64,000 nucleotides of DNA from Rossellomorea pakistanensis (GCF_016908495.1 NZ_JAFBDZ010000004.1:62001-126000); one strand, 5' to 3'. Shown: positions 9,438 to 19,175, numbered from the stretch's first letter. Made by a program: numbers and translations. The notes: generated by a model not told the origin, from the sequence alone.

Positions 9438-10166
9438 TTGGAAATCAAAGCTATGACCTTTAATATCCATCATGGCAAGGGAATCGATAAACAGTCTGAT
9501 CTAGTTAGAATTTCTGAGGTTATTGATAAGTCTAAGGCAGATATTATTGGCCTTAATGAAGTCGATAAACATTTTTCTAGACGGAGTCTTTATGAGGATC
9601 AAATTGGTTGGATGGCGAAACAGTTAAAGATGGAACATGCATTTAGTCCCTCTATATCGATGGGATCGAAAGGATTACCCAATCCAAGGCAATATGGAAA
9701 TGCACTTTTATCGCGATATCCGATTATAACTAAGGAAACTCATTTATTTAATTATTTCCCTGGGATGATTGAAGGAAGATCATTACTCGATGCAACTATT
9801 CAAATTCAAGGACAGAGCTTTCAAATAAATGTCACCCATCTAAGTCTTAATCCCTATCTTCAAAGGAAGCAAATAGATTTTATTATCAGTCATCTTCATA
9901 AGACAGCCCTTCCAATCATTATTATGGGAGATTGGAATATGAAACCTGGATCGAAGGGCTGGAGAAAAGTAACCAATCATTTTAAAGATGTTTGGGAGAT
10001 TGCAGGAAAAGGAGAAGGGTATACTTACCCATCACTTCGTCCAAGAACAAGATTAGATTATATATATGTCAGTCAAAATATAAAGGTTGTTGACGCAAAA
10101 GTAGTGACTACAATGCCCATTGCTTCTGATCATTTGCCGTTAACAGCAAATCTTCTTTTTAAATGA
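9438..10166 (+). CDS. Endonuclease/exonuclease/phosphatase (EEP) family hydrolase
   Basis: A 242-residue EEP-fold protein starting at TTG 9438, which follows TTAGGAGAG. Active-site positions are intact: N9 in TFNIHHG, E41 in GLNEVD, H134 in VTHLSL, D165 and N167 in GDWN, and D231-H232 in the terminal SDHLPL. There is no signal peptide or membrane span, so it is probably cytoplasmic. EEP proteins cleave phosphodiester or phosphomonoester bonds in DNA, lipids or inositol phosphates; the short length fits small bacterial phosphodiesterases rather than exonuclease III. Convergent with the next gene. Confidence 0.8.
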   Translation: MEIKAMTFNIHHGKGIDKQSDLVRISEVIDKSKADIIGLNEVDKHFSRRSLYEDQIGWMAKQLKMEHAFSPSISMGSKGLPNPRQYGNALLSRYPIITKETHLFNYFPGMIEGRSLLDATIQIQGQSFQINVTHLSLNPYLQRKQIDFIISHLHKTALPIIIMGDWNMKPGSKGWRKVTNHFKDVWEIAGKGEGYTYPSLRPRTRLDYIYVSQNIKVVDAKVVTTMPIASDHLPLTANLLFK

Positions 10167-10250
10167 TGTCCCAAATTCAAGAGAACAGAAACCCAACTCT
10201 AAAATCTAGAATAGTTTCCCCCATTTTTATACTACTCTTTTTTCGTTTGC

Positions 10251-11744
10251 CTATTGAATCAAAGATAAGATCCATTCTTTTAAATTGATCATTCTTAAAT
10301 GAGAAGGGGTTGAATCTGTTCCTGTTACGATCATTGGCACTAATGAATCTTGTTGATGTAACCCCCCGTGGCTAGCCCCTCCTACGTGAGTAGGTGAGCC
10401 TTCACCAATAAATTCATAGCCTGGTTTAGCACTAACGATGATAAAGTCTCCCTCATGTGATTTTAAACTGCTGGATAGACGTGCCAATGCATCTGGATAG
10501 TCACCGTAATGAATTTGATTTTCATCGATACGAATATCTAATAATCCCAAATCCCCTTCTATAAACCATTTTTGGTTATATTCATCATAAAGATCTCCAC
10601 CTTCTCGAAAATGGAGTTCACCTTTTTTCTCTCCAGATGTAATCTTAATAAGTGACCCTTCTTGCCAGGCAATGACGTCTATTCGTTTATCATTTTGTAA
10701 TGTTTCTATCAGTGTATGAATAGGTAATACCTCCTTATCTAATGTGTAAATATAGGACATTCGCTCATTAACAGCGAGTACAATCTGATCTTTTGGCTGA
10801 ACTCCTTTACTAAGCTTCATAATACGATAAGATCCTAATAGTTCCCTTAGATCAATTAATGCGACTTTACGGTCAGAATCTATCCATGCTTGTCCATTAT
10901 CACCAAGCACAATCCATATATTGTCCTGCAAAGCTTCTTCCCATGAATCATATACATTCAGAATATCTTGCAAATGTTGATCCACTTTTTCAATTCCTTT
11001 TACATCCATACGTCCATTCTTATGGACACTTTGATCAAGTTCAGGAAAGTAAACGATTGAAAAGGAAGGAAGTTGATCTTTTTTTAGTAAATAAGTCAAT
11101 TCTTGAACGGCAAAAGAATTATTAAATCCGAATTTTTGCCAAAGTCGTTGATACCGTTTGGATGTACTTATTCTTTTTAATGACCCATAGGTAAAAGCCT
11201 TTGCCCCCATTGTTGAACGGTCTTTTTGAATGGAAGTAAACCACGTTAAAAGTTTAGGCAATCTATAGATATGGGAAGTATTTCCTCGATAGACAAGAGT
11301 GTTAATCGAAGCTGAATTCTTCCCTTTATCCTCTAATTCTTCATGGATGGTTTTTACCCCGTTACTGATATGATTTTCGTTCATGTTGAAAAGGATATCT
11401 TCTAGTGATTGACTAAGACCAAGCTTCCACAATTCACGAATATGACTCCCATAATTAATAAGTCGATTTTCTTTTTTATTGAACCAAACCAGACCAGGTA
11501 AATGATGGTCATTGCAATAGGTACCGGTTAAGATCGTCGTATCAACATTAACAGACATTGTGGGAAAAGCAGTAACAACATCTGGAAAGTACATGCCCTT
11601 CTCCATAAAAAACTTGAGTGCGGGTGCCCGGTTATTGTTGATTGCCTCTTTTAGGGGTGGGTCCATTAATGTATCAATAACAAGCATGATAACTGGTTTT
11701 GATTTTTCAACCATTTTCTCTTGTGAAATTTCCACATAAATCAT
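10251..11744 (-). CDS. Alkaline phosphatase superfamily protein (nucleotide pyrophosphatase/phosphodiesterase type)
   Basis: A 497-residue protein with the metal-site features of the type I phosphodiesterase/nucleotide pyrophosphatase family: IDTLMDPP near residue 23, the AFPTMSVNVDTTILTG segment with the likely nucleophile threonine, PELDQSVHKNG, VLGDNGQAW and the C-terminal GGASHGG. No signal peptide is seen. The ATG at 11744 has AAAAAGG directly against it; a GTG at 11733-11735 is spaced nine bases from the same AAGG and may be the true start, giving 494 residues. Convergent with the EEP gene and divergent from the lipase-like gene. Substrate unknown. Confidence 0.8.
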   Translation of the reverse strand: MIYVEISQEKMVEKSKPVIMLVIDTLMDPPLKEAINNNRAPALKFFMEKGMYFPDVVTAFPTMSVNVDTTILTGTYCNDHHLPGLVWFNKKENRLINYGSHIRELWKLGLSQSLEDILFNMNENHISNGVKTIHEELEDKGKNSASINTLVYRGNTSHIYRLPKLLTWFTSIQKDRSTMGAKAFTYGSLKRISTSKRYQRLWQKFGFNNSFAVQELTYLLKKDQLPSFSIVYFPELDQSVHKNGRMDVKGIEKVDQHLQDILNVYDSWEEALQDNIWIVLGDNGQAWIDSDRKVALIDLRELLGSYRIMKLSKGVQPKDQIVLAVNERMSYIYTLDKEVLPIHTLIETLQNDKRIDVIAWQEGSLIKITSGEKKGELHFREGGDLYDEYNQKWFIEGDLGLLDIRIDENQIHYGDYPDALARLSSSLKSHEGDFIIVSAKPGYEFIGEGSPTHVGGASHGGLHQQDSLVPMIVTGTDSTPSHLRMINLKEWILSLIQ

Positions 11745-11925
11745 CCTTTTTCTAATTATTAATCCAAATCTTTTAGCCGATACTGAAGTATATAGTAACT
11801 ATTTTTCCAATGTGAAATTTATTTATGTTATAAACTTATTTTGAATAGCACATATGTCTTAAAACACCTTGCTTCAAAAGCAAAGGAATAGAAATAATAT
11901 ACATATATAAGGAGACTAAAAAGAA

Positions 11926-12858
11926 ATGGAGAAAGTTTTGGAGCGTTTGTCACGCTGGGAAAAACCAGTGAGCTTTCACACACCGGTAAAAAAGACATCT
12001 GATATTGAAGCATATCTGGATTATTACGGTTTTAACTTAGAAGGTATTGACTTTCATTTTGGCAAAGTTGATATTGACGGTACGAAAATAATGGTCCAAA
12101 TTTTTTCCCCTAAAGAAAGGAAAGGAACCGTTTTTTTATTGCATGGTTATTTAGACCATGTCGGAAGTTTAAAGAATATGATTCAATCCTTGATTAAACA
12201 CCATTATTGTGTCATTAGTTATGATTTGCAGGGGCACGGACTCTCTGGTGGTGAAGCGGCTTCTGTCAATGATTTTTCCAAATATGTTTTAGTACTGGAA
12301 AAATTGATGCAAAGAGCAAGAGACGAAATGTCCAGCCCATTTTATATTATTGGTCACAGTACAGGCGGTGCCATTGCAATCAATTATGTGTTAAAGCACC
12401 ACGATCATCATTTTAATAAAATGGTGTTGGTCGCCCCCCTTATCCGATCAAGTTACTGGCATTTAACCAAAGTAGGTTTATTTCTTACTAAGCCCGTTCC
12501 CTTTATTGACGACATAGGTAGAAACTTTCGGCAGAACTCTTCTAGCAAAAACTATCTGTCTTTTACAAAAAATGACCCTTTACAACCCAAGGCGATTCCC
12601 CTTCGCTGGGTAGAAGCATTGATCAAATGGAACAAGGAAATTCAATCATACAGTCCAACAAACACAACTACTTGCATGATTCAAGGTGACAAAGATAAGA
12701 CGGTTGATTGGGAATATAATCTTGCCTTTATTCAAGATAAGTTCCCTTGCCTAAAGGTAGTTCCTATCAAAAACGGCCGGCACGCATTATTTAATGAAGG
12801 AAAAAATATTCGAGAAGAAGTCTTTACTAAGATACATCAATTCTTAAAAGAGAATTGA
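11926..12858 (+). CDS. Alpha/beta hydrolase (serine aminopeptidase S33 / monoacylglycerol-lipase-like)
   Basis: A 310-residue alpha/beta hydrolase. The nucleophile elbow GHSTGG puts the catalytic serine at 145; the oxyanion-hole HG is at 73-74; the likely acid is D257 in QGDKD, and the likely histidine is H286 in NGRHALFNE. The motif order and the HGYLDHVGS region resemble monoacylglycerol lipases and lysophospholipases. It is cytoplasmic, with no signal sequence. The ATG is preceded by AAGGAG at eleven bases. It is convergent with the ykoN-like glycosyltransferase, which handles lipid substrates, but any link is inference. Confidence 0.85.
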   Translation: MEKVLERLSRWEKPVSFHTPVKKTSDIEAYLDYYGFNLEGIDFHFGKVDIDGTKIMVQIFSPKERKGTVFLLHGYLDHVGSLKNMIQSLIKHHYCVISYDLQGHGLSGGEAASVNDFSKYVLVLEKLMQRARDEMSSPFYIIGHSTGGAIAINYVLKHHDHHFNKMVLVAPLIRSSYWHLTKVGLFLTKPVPFIDDIGRNFRQNSSSKNYLSFTKNDPLQPKAIPLRWVEALIKWNKEIQSYSPTNTTTCMIQGDKDKTVDWEYNLAFIQDKFPCLKVVPIKNGRHALFNEGKNIREEVFTKIHQFLKEN

Positions 12859-12901
12859 TGTATCACTGTTTGGGTGAAAACCGAGACTTTGTAAATGGAC
12901 T

Positions 12902-14029
12902 TCAATGTCCTATTAACAATTCCGCTATAATTTCTGATGGTTCTTTTGAATGGATATAAGAATGAAAATTTGCTACTTGAAGTTGATATTGTTGCAGCTT
13001 TTGTTGGTCTTGAAGAATCGAAAATAATTGTTCGACAATATCAGGCTTATTGAGAGGAAAAACAACCCCTAATCCTTTTAGCTGCTGCAGGTTTATTTCC
13101 TCTTGACCCGGCAATGTATGATAGATAAAAATCGGCTTTCGTTTAAAAAGGCTTTCGCTTATTGTCACTCCTCCAGGCTTAGTGATGATAGCGTCGATTT
13201 GATCATAAAGTGCATTCATTTTCTCTCTGCAGTCGATATAAGAGAACGGGATAATGTGGTTAAGATGCATTCCTTTAAGTTTGTTATAGAAATCCTTATT
13301 TTTCCCGCATAACACATAGAATTTCATTTGCTTTTGAGTCGTATTCCCTGCAATTCTTTGGATTAAATCCTCCATTCCTCCAACTCCCAAGTTCCCCCCG
13401 GATATTAAGATAGATGGTACAGGCTTAACTGAAGGTAATGGCGTTTGTTCCTGTTTTTTAATTTTTGAATGGATTGGAATTCCAGTAATAAAAATTCGCT
13501 CGTCGCTGATTCCTTTTTGATTTAAGAAAGTTTTCATCTGATAAGAGGGAACAAAGTGAAAATCGATATGTTCAATTCCCCAAAACCGATGGATGAAATA
13601 GTCGGTATATACATTGACAACGGGAACCTTCAATTCTTTATTTCCTTTCAAAAAATTTAACATGTAAGCAGGTAAAGCATGGGTGCATACTATAAGATCT
13701 GGTTGTTTTTCCTGTATAAGCCGTTTCATAAAATAAAGAAAAAGAACCTCATAAAGACGATATCGTTTTTCTTTTTCTATATTTTTGTAGACGGAATTTT
13801 GATAAATGGAATTATAAACCCCTGGAAAGGCATGTATCCATTTAAGATATACTTTCGAAACGAGTGATTCTATTTTCCCGTAACTGTATGAAAGGATATC
13901 TACCTTATCACATCTGATCTGAGGATAAATGCTTAAAATATCATCTATGATGGCTTGTGCCGCTTGATGATGACCAGAAGGAATTTGTAAAAAAGGTAAA
14001 AATAAAATTGATTTTGTATTTGTTTTCAT
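12902..14029 (-). CDS. ykoN: Lipid glycosyltransferase, MGDG synthase/UgtP-like (YkoN-like)
   Basis: A 375-residue GT28/MGDG-synthase-type glycosyltransferase. The start at 14027-14029 is chosen for AGAGGTG just upstream; 17 extra in-frame codons upstream lack a site. The N-terminal SGHHQAAQAI is the diacylglycerol-binding-side motif of the MGDG synthase domain, and the C-terminal ITKPGGVTISESL is the donor-nucleotide-sugar motif; GGNLGVGGM is the Rossmann linker. It is likely to transfer a sugar to a membrane lipid at the inner leaflet. The divergent neighbour is a membrane-anchored phosphoesterase, followed by a YkoP-like gene, the same three families found together in Bacillus subtilis ykoN-ykoP-ykoQ. 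Confidence 0.78.
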   Translation of the reverse strand: MKTNTKSILFLPFLQIPSGHHQAAQAIIDDILSIYPQIRCDKVDILSYSYGKIESLVSKVYLKWIHAFPGVYNSIYQNSVYKNIEKEKRYRLYEVLFLYFMKRLIQEKQPDLIVCTHALPAYMLNFLKGNKELKVPVVNVYTDYFIHRFWGIEHIDFHFVPSYQMKTFLNQKGISDERIFITGIPIHSKIKKQEQTPLPSVKPVPSILISGGNLGVGGMEDLIQRIAGNTTQKQMKFYVLCGKNKDFYNKLKGMHLNHIIPFSYIDCREKMNALYDQIDAIITKPGGVTISESLFKRKPIFIYHTLPGQEEINLQQLKGLGVVFPLNKPDIVEQLFSILQDQQKLQQYQLQVANFHSYIHSKEPSEIIAELLIGH

Positions 14030-14157
14030 AAAGCACCTCTTGTTATTCTCTAGGTTTGATGTGATGGAAATAGCTACCATGGGACAAATACCATCTATTA
14101 CTTGTTAAAATTCCAGTATTTTTCCTGTATACTCTGATATAGGAGGTGTGATTAAAT

Positions 14158-15009
14158 TTGAAAATATTATTTTTCGCAGGATTAACTGTATTTCTTTTTT
14201 GGTTAATTAAAATCGCTTATAAAAACACGAAAGATATCGTTTTAAATAAAATTAAAATGGATCATGAATTAACTGATGGATCAAATCCTAAATTAAATAT
14301 TCTTCAACTTTCTGATTTACATCTTGAGAATATATCTATATCCCCTATCGAGCTCTATGAAAAGCTAAAAAATGAATCGATTGATTTGATTGCACTTACT
14401 GGAGATTTCCTCGACCGCAAACGGACCATTCCAAAGCTTGTCCCCTATTTACAAATACTGAATCGATTAAACGCAAAATATGGTATCTATGCCGTTCTCG
14501 GTAATCATGATTATGTCTTACGGAACCATCACTTAGGAACCTTAATAGAAACGCTTGAACAATATAATTGCAAAGTATTGCAAAATAAAAGTGAAATGAT
14601 TAATGTACAAGGTAAACCTGTTAATATTATCGGAATCGATGACTTTAGTACTAAAAGAAGTAACCTTGAAGCCTCTTATAAAGGAATTCATTCAGGGACA
14701 AACCTAGTATTAACCCATGACCCAAATATTGTTTTACACATGAAAAAATATCATTTCGATTATTTACTTGCGGGACACTTCCACGGAGGACAAATTTGCT
14801 ATCCTAAAGCGTATCACCTTGCAAAAATGGGGAAGCTTGCCAGAATGAATATAGTAAAAGGTTTGCATAGGCAGGATGGAAAACCTTTCTATATTAGCGA
14901 AGGTCTTGGCCAAACAGGTGTTAATATCCGTGTTGGAAGCAGGCCTGAAATAACTCTTCATGAATTCTCATTGCCAGTAGTTGAAAATGAAGAAGTTACA
15001 GCAGTATAA
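14158..15009 (+). CDS. ykoQ: Membrane-anchored metallophosphoesterase (YkoQ/YaeI-like)
   Basis: A 283-residue calcineurin-like phosphoesterase starting at TTG 14158, after a full AGGAGGTGTG site nine bases away. Residues 1-22 form a membrane anchor. Metal-site motifs: SDLHLEN near 52, GDFLD near 83, GNHDYV near 116, THDPN near 190 and GHFHGGQ near 211. This order matches the YaeI/YkuE/YkoQ group, some members of which hydrolyse lipid-linked pyrophosphates such as UDP-diacylglucosamine-type substrates in other bacteria. It is divergent from the lipid glycosyltransferase, suggesting joint action on membrane lipids. Confidence 0.78.
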   Translation: MKILFFAGLTVFLFWLIKIAYKNTKDIVLNKIKMDHELTDGSNPKLNILQLSDLHLENISISPIELYEKLKNESIDLIALTGDFLDRKRTIPKLVPYLQILNRLNAKYGIYAVLGNHDYVLRNHHLGTLIETLEQYNCKVLQNKSEMINVQGKPVNIIGIDDFSTKRSNLEASYKGIHSGTNLVLTHDPNIVLHMKKYHFDYLLAGHFHGGQICYPKAYHLAKMGKLARMNIVKGLHRQDGKPFYISEGLGQTGVNIRVGSRPEITLHEFSLPVVENEEVTAV

Positions 15010-15018
15010 AAAGAAATT

Positions 15019-15115
15019 GGCTGTCCCTTAAGGGATTCGGAATCACATTGTTTATCTATATAGATTATGGTTTTGTAAATTAAATCTATATGTTGACTTG
15101 GATTTGGGACAGCCC
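15019..15115. repeat. Long nested hairpin element, copy A (GGCTGTCCC...GGGACAGCC)
   Basis: Outer arms GGCTGTCCC at 15019-15027 and GGGACAGCC at 15106-15114 enclose about 80 bases with a second AT-rich inverted repeat (around 15055-15095). It fills the space between two convergent genes and probably ends transcription in both directions. The same arms recur at 19176, 22675, 33455 and 54228. Confidence 0.75.
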
Positions 15116-15151
15116 TTTATCTTTAGGGCCATCATTACTAAGGGGCGAGTA

Positions 15152-15706
15152 TTATCGTTTATACATATTTGATAACTTTTTTGTAGACATGAATAAATAA
15201 TTTGGCTGCTGATGCTTAATAAAGTACCCGATAGAACCATTTTGATTGGAGAGAATTCCAATTGGCAAAAATGCTGCCCATTTAAACCACTTGTATATGG
15301 GATTCGTAATGTCAACGATTTCAAAACCAAGCCGTTCACAGCCTTTGTTTAGTAAGGTAATGCCGATAATTCCTTTTATCTCGTCAGAGCGACTACGAAT
15401 ATAAACTTCCACTCCCGGCAATGAATGTTGAACATAACGATAAATGATTTTTGCTTTTTTTAGTTCGCTTTTTATCCCTTTCAGTTCTTTTAATATCCTT
15501 GCATTGTGCAGATGAATTTTTACTAAAGTATCATTTTTATTAATTTGCGTTCCATCTGAAAGAACCACATTCCTGCCTTTATATTGTGTTAATCTAATCC
15601 TTAAAATATTTCCTTCTCCTGCCTCACCAGGAGGATGTATTAAGCGTGTACAAAAATAGTAAATAGGGTCAATAAAACTCCAAATCGAAATCAGATAACC
15701 TCTCAT
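15152..15706 (-). CDS. ykoP: YkoP-like protein
   Basis: A 184-residue protein beginning MRGYLISIWSFIDPIYYFCTRL, a membrane-associated aromatic N-terminus, followed by a conserved soluble part (YKGRNVVLSDGTQINKND, VKIHLHN). I recognise this as the YkoP-type domain of Bacillus; no reaction is established for it. In B. subtilis it lies between ykoN- and ykoQ-type genes, and here it sits next to both families but inverted, convergent with the phosphoesterase. That conserved company suggests a role with the lipid glycosyltransferase and phosphoesterase. Confidence 0.7.
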   Translation of the reverse strand: MRGYLISIWSFIDPIYYFCTRLIHPPGEAGEGNILRIRLTQYKGRNVVLSDGTQINKNDTLVKIHLHNARILKELKGIKSELKKAKIIYRYVQHSLPGVEVYIRSRSDEIKGIIGITLLNKGCERLGFEIVDITNPIYKWFKWAAFLPIGILSNQNGSIGYFIKHQQPNYLFMSTKKLSNMYKR

Positions 15707-15897
15707 GCTTCAATGCCTCTCCTTATTTTTTTTTTCACTTCTTTTTATTTTATTTTGAACACAGTTATCATTTATATTTGTGGAAAAATAAGACTTAATC
15801 GGAAGATACGCCCCTGTGTTGAATGTCCTATGTTGGCATAAAAACACTTAATTTGAAAAGAATAATGGGAGATTATTTTGTGTTCAGGAGGAATAAA

Positions 15898-16524
15898 TTG
15901 AAGAAATCGTTTCTGATCTTTTTTTATATTTTACTAATGATCATAGGATTTTATAACAAAGACCTATTGATTCATTGGATCAATGATAATAATGCCTCCT
16001 ACCTTCCACTAATGCTTGCTCTTTCAATATTATTTGCTACTATCCCTATCATTCCATTTACTTTGTTTGCAGGAATAATGGGAACGAAATATGGGATTAT
16101 CCTTGGATTTGTTATTAATTGGTTTGGTGGGGTTTCAGCTGCAATATTCTATTATTTACTCGCTCGATATCTATTTGCAGACTACTTCAAGAAGCATACA
16201 CCACGATTTAAAAAGATCAATAAATTTAATGAATCAATGAAGGATCATGCATTCTTAGCGGTGCTAATCGGTCGATTGATTTCGATCATTCCTCCAACAG
16301 CCATTCATATCTATTCAGCAATGAATCATATTCCTTTCCTAAAATATCTATTAGCCACTTCAGTTGGCCAAATTCCAATCATGTTTATGCTGGCTTTTGG
16401 TGGAAATCAGATCTTTGCCCATCCACTAATCTTTATTGCTGGGATTGGTTTATATAGTCTGTTTTTATTAGGTGTGTTCTTTATCTATCGTTATTATTTT
16501 AAAAACAAGGTCAAGTTCATATAA
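15898..16524 (+). CDS. DedA/TVP38-TMEM64 (VTT domain) membrane protein
   Basis: A polytopic membrane protein of 208 residues from the TTG at 15898-15900, which lies seven bases after a perfect AGGAGG; the frame is open 25 codons further upstream but without a ribosome-binding site. The VTT domain is shown by the PFTLFAGIMGTKYG re-entrant segment and the GRLISIIPP arginine-proline segment. DedA-superfamily proteins act as lipid carrier flippases or in membrane homeostasis; TVP38-type members in Bacillus are uncharacterised. It stands alone between the ykoP-like gene and the proline operon. Confidence 0.83.
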   Translation: MKKSFLIFFYILLMIIGFYNKDLLIHWINDNNASYLPLMLALSILFATIPIIPFTLFAGIMGTKYGIILGFVINWFGGVSAAIFYYLLARYLFADYFKKHTPRFKKINKFNESMKDHAFLAVLIGRLISIIPPTAIHIYSAMNHIPFLKYLLATSVGQIPIMFMLAFGGNQIFAHPLIFIAGIGLYSLFLLGVFFIYRYYFKNKVKFI

Positions 16525-16671
16525 GAAGATAATCCTTAGGATCTCCTTCCATTGTCTCTCACTAACAAAATTAAGGGCTAATTATTGTTTTACCGGAACA
16601 TTGTTGAAACCTGTGTCAAAATTGTAAGATTATTATAAATTACAAACCCTTTTATGGAGGTGCTTACAGAA

Positions 16672-17589
16672 ATGGAAGCGATTGCAAGAGACTTTTTTCT
16701 ATATCTGTCTAAAAACAGCTTACTAAATAAAATAGCTCAAAAAAGAGGCGGAAAATTTGCTGCAGGTAAAATTATTGGTGGGATAGATTTTCAAAGTTCT
16801 ATGAGATTTATTAGGGATTTAAACAACAGTGGATTGTCTGTTACCGTTGACCATCTAGGAGAATTCGTTGATTCAGAAGAGGTTGCGAATGAAAGGACAG
16901 AAGAATGTATCCAAACGATTGAGATGATTGCAAGAGAGAAGCTTGATTCTCAAGTTTCCCTTAAAATGACATCATTAGGACTTGATATTGATCATAATCT
17001 TGTCTTTAGAAACATGACCAAAATTTTAGATACGGCTGAGAAGAATAATATCATGGTCACAATTGATATGGAAGATGTGCCTCGCTGCCAAGCAACAATT
17101 GATATTTTCAGAGAGTTCAAGGAAAAATACAGCTGTATCAGTACTGTTTTACAAGCTTATTTATATAGGACAGAACAGGACTTAAAAGATCTTGGACGTT
17201 ACCATCCATTCTTACGTTTAGTTAAGGGAGCTTATAAAGAATCTCCAGAAGTAGCTTTCCCTGAAAAGAAGGATGTCGATGAAAATTATAAAAAGCTTAT
17301 CGAGCAAAGCTTGCTGAACGGCAATTATACAGCGATTGCTTCTCATGATGACCAGATCATTGAATATACTAAAAAGCTAGTTAAAAAACATAATATACCA
17401 ACGACTCAATTTGAATTTCAAATGCTGTATGGAATGAGAAGCAAGACACAATCAAGATTGGTTAAAGATGGTTATAAAGTTCGCGTTTACGTACCATATG
17501 GCTTGGATTGGTATGGTTATTTCATGCGACGCATGGCGGAAAGACCACAGAATATCAGTTTTGCCTTTAAAGGGATTTTTAAAGGCTAA
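16672..17589 (+). CDS. putB: Proline dehydrogenase
   Basis: FAD-dependent enzyme oxidising L-proline to pyrroline-5-carboxylate. From the ATG at 16672, which follows GGAGGTG at nine bases (an earlier in-frame ATG at 16654 overlaps that site), it has 305 residues, the usual monofunctional Bacillus size. The flavin/substrate barrel motifs are present: RLVKGAYKE near 190, QFEFQMLYGMR near 260 and the terminal YVPYGLDWYGYFMRRMAERP, whose YxxRRxxE arginines bind the proline carboxylate. First gene of a put cluster with putP and putR; the usual putC gene is absent between them. Confidence 0.93.
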   Translation: MEAIARDFFLYLSKNSLLNKIAQKRGGKFAAGKIIGGIDFQSSMRFIRDLNNSGLSVTVDHLGEFVDSEEVANERTEECIQTIEMIAREKLDSQVSLKMTSLGLDIDHNLVFRNMTKILDTAEKNNIMVTIDMEDVPRCQATIDIFREFKEKYSCISTVLQAYLYRTEQDLKDLGRYHPFLRLVKGAYKESPEVAFPEKKDVDENYKKLIEQSLLNGNYTAIASHDDQIIEYTKKLVKKHNIPTTQFEFQMLYGMRSKTQSRLVKDGYKVRVYVPYGLDWYGYFMRRMAERPQNISFAFKGIFKG

Positions 17590-17613
17590 GATGATACAAT
17601 TAAGCGCTTTTAC

Positions 17614-17641
17614 GAAGAAAACATAAAAACGTGTTTTCTTC
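17614..17641 (+). terminator. Intercistronic hairpin between putB and putP
   Basis: Ten-base arms GAAGAAAACA (17614-17623) and TGTTTTCTTC (17632-17641) pair perfectly around an eight-base loop and are followed by a T-rich stretch. It could be a partial terminator setting the putB:putP ratio, or an mRNA stabiliser. The AT-rich stem makes strong termination uncertain. Confidence 0.5.
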
Positions 17642-17702
17642 TACCTTTATTTTTCTGAATATTAAAAATTATCACATATTTTTTCATAAAAGGAGTTTTT
17701 TC

Positions 17703-19166
17703 ATGGATTACGCATTAATGATATCTATTACGATATACATGCTTGGGATGCTCTGGATTGGCTACTATGCCTATAAAAGAACATCTAATTTAACTGACTA
17801 CATGCTTGGTGGCCGTACTCTTGGTCCTGCTGTAACAGCCTTGAGTGCTGGTGCTTCTGATATGAGTGGCTGGCTGCTAATGGGACTTCCAGGTGCGATG
17901 TTCGCCACTGGTCTTAACGCCTCATGGATTGCTATCGGCTTAACCCTTGGTGCTTGGGCAAATTGGCTTTATGTAGCACCTAGATTACGGACCTTTACTG
18001 AGGTTGCCAATGATTCTATCACCATTCCTGGATATCTCGAAAACCGCTTTGGTGACAAATCAAAGATCCTACGTCTCATTTCTGGACTTGTTATATTAAT
18101 ATTTTTTACCTTCTATGTATCTTCAGGCATGGTTTCTGGAGGTATTTTATTCCAAAGCACATTCGGAATTGATTACCACACAGGATTATGGATCGTTACT
18201 GGCGTTGTTGTAGCCTATACACTTTTCGGCGGATTCCTTGCCGTAAGCTGGACCGATTTCATTCAAGGTTTGATCATGTTTATTGCACTTATTCTCGTTC
18301 CTGTCATTACATTGTTTCATGTTGGTGGTTTCAATTCGTCGATTGAAACCGTACGTTCGATTGACCCTGCTATGCTCGATATTTTTAAGGGGACAAGCCT
18401 TTTAGGAATTATCTCTTTATTTGCCTGGGGATTAGGATATTTCGGCCAACCACATATTATTGTGCGATTTATGGCCATCAGCTCCGTAAAGGAAATCAAG
18501 AAAGCCACTCGTATTGGGATGGGCTGGATGATATTCTCGATTATTGGTGCGATGCTTACAGGCTTTGTGGGAATCGCTTATTTCTCTGGAAATGGCCATA
18601 TCCTCGAAGATCCTGAAACGGTTTTTATTGTATTAGGTGAGGTATTATTCCATCCCATTATTACAGGCTTTTTAATTTCGGCGATCTTGGCAGCCATCAT
18701 GAGTACAATCTCATCTCAACTGCTTGTGACCTCCAGTTCTTTAACGGAGGATATTTATAAAACATTCTTCCGCCGTTCTGCTTCTGACAAAGAGCTTGTG
18801 ACTATCGGCAGATTATCTGTTCTTATCATTTCGATAATCGCTTTAATTCTATCATGGGAAAAAAATTCAACGATTCTAGATCTCGTAGGGTATGCATGGG
18901 CAGGATTTGGATCTTCCTTTGGGCCACTTATTCTACTCAGCCTTTATTGGAAACGAATGACTAGATGGGGAGCTCTAGCTGGAATGATTGTTGGAGCCAC
19001 TACCGTCATACTCTGGTCAAGGAGCGGTTTATCCGATACCCTCTATGAAATGATCCCAGGCTTTGCTGCCAGCTTAATTGCTATCGTGATTGTCAGTCTG
19101 ATTACAGAAAAACCTTCTAATCAAGTAGATAAACAATTTGAAGATTTTAAACAAGCATTGAAATAA
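17703..19166 (+). CDS. putP: Sodium/proline symporter
   Basis: Membrane symporter of 487 residues from the ATG at 17703, preceded by AAAAGGAG; the frame extends 24 codons upstream without a site. It belongs to the sodium:solute symporter family with about thirteen spans. The segment SAGASDMSGWLLMGLPGA at about 48-65 contains the aspartate and serine equivalent to Na+-site residues D55 and S57 of E. coli PutP (here D53, S55), and MSTISSQLLVTSSSLTED carries the second Na+-site region. It lies about 110 bp after proline dehydrogenase in the same direction, so it supplies that enzyme's substrate. Confidence 0.95.
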   Translation: MDYALMISITIYMLGMLWIGYYAYKRTSNLTDYMLGGRTLGPAVTALSAGASDMSGWLLMGLPGAMFATGLNASWIAIGLTLGAWANWLYVAPRLRTFTEVANDSITIPGYLENRFGDKSKILRLISGLVILIFFTFYVSSGMVSGGILFQSTFGIDYHTGLWIVTGVVVAYTLFGGFLAVSWTDFIQGLIMFIALILVPVITLFHVGGFNSSIETVRSIDPAMLDIFKGTSLLGIISLFAWGLGYFGQPHIIVRFMAISSVKEIKKATRIGMGWMIFSIIGAMLTGFVGIAYFSGNGHILEDPETVFIVLGEVLFHPIITGFLISAILAAIMSTISSQLLVTSSSLTEDIYKTFFRRSASDKELVTIGRLSVLIISIIALILSWEKNSTILDLVGYAWAGFGSSFGPLILLSLYWKRMTRWGALAGMIVGATTVILWSRSGLSDTLYEMIPGFAASLIAIVIVSLITEKPSNQVDKQFEDFKQALK

Positions 19167-19175
19167 TCGACTAAA

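Noticed and set aside
15019..15115. Insertion sequence or MITE with transposase-type ends
   Set aside because: No transposase, no target-site duplication visible, and the element also has a terminator-like form; kept as a repeat of unknown mobility.
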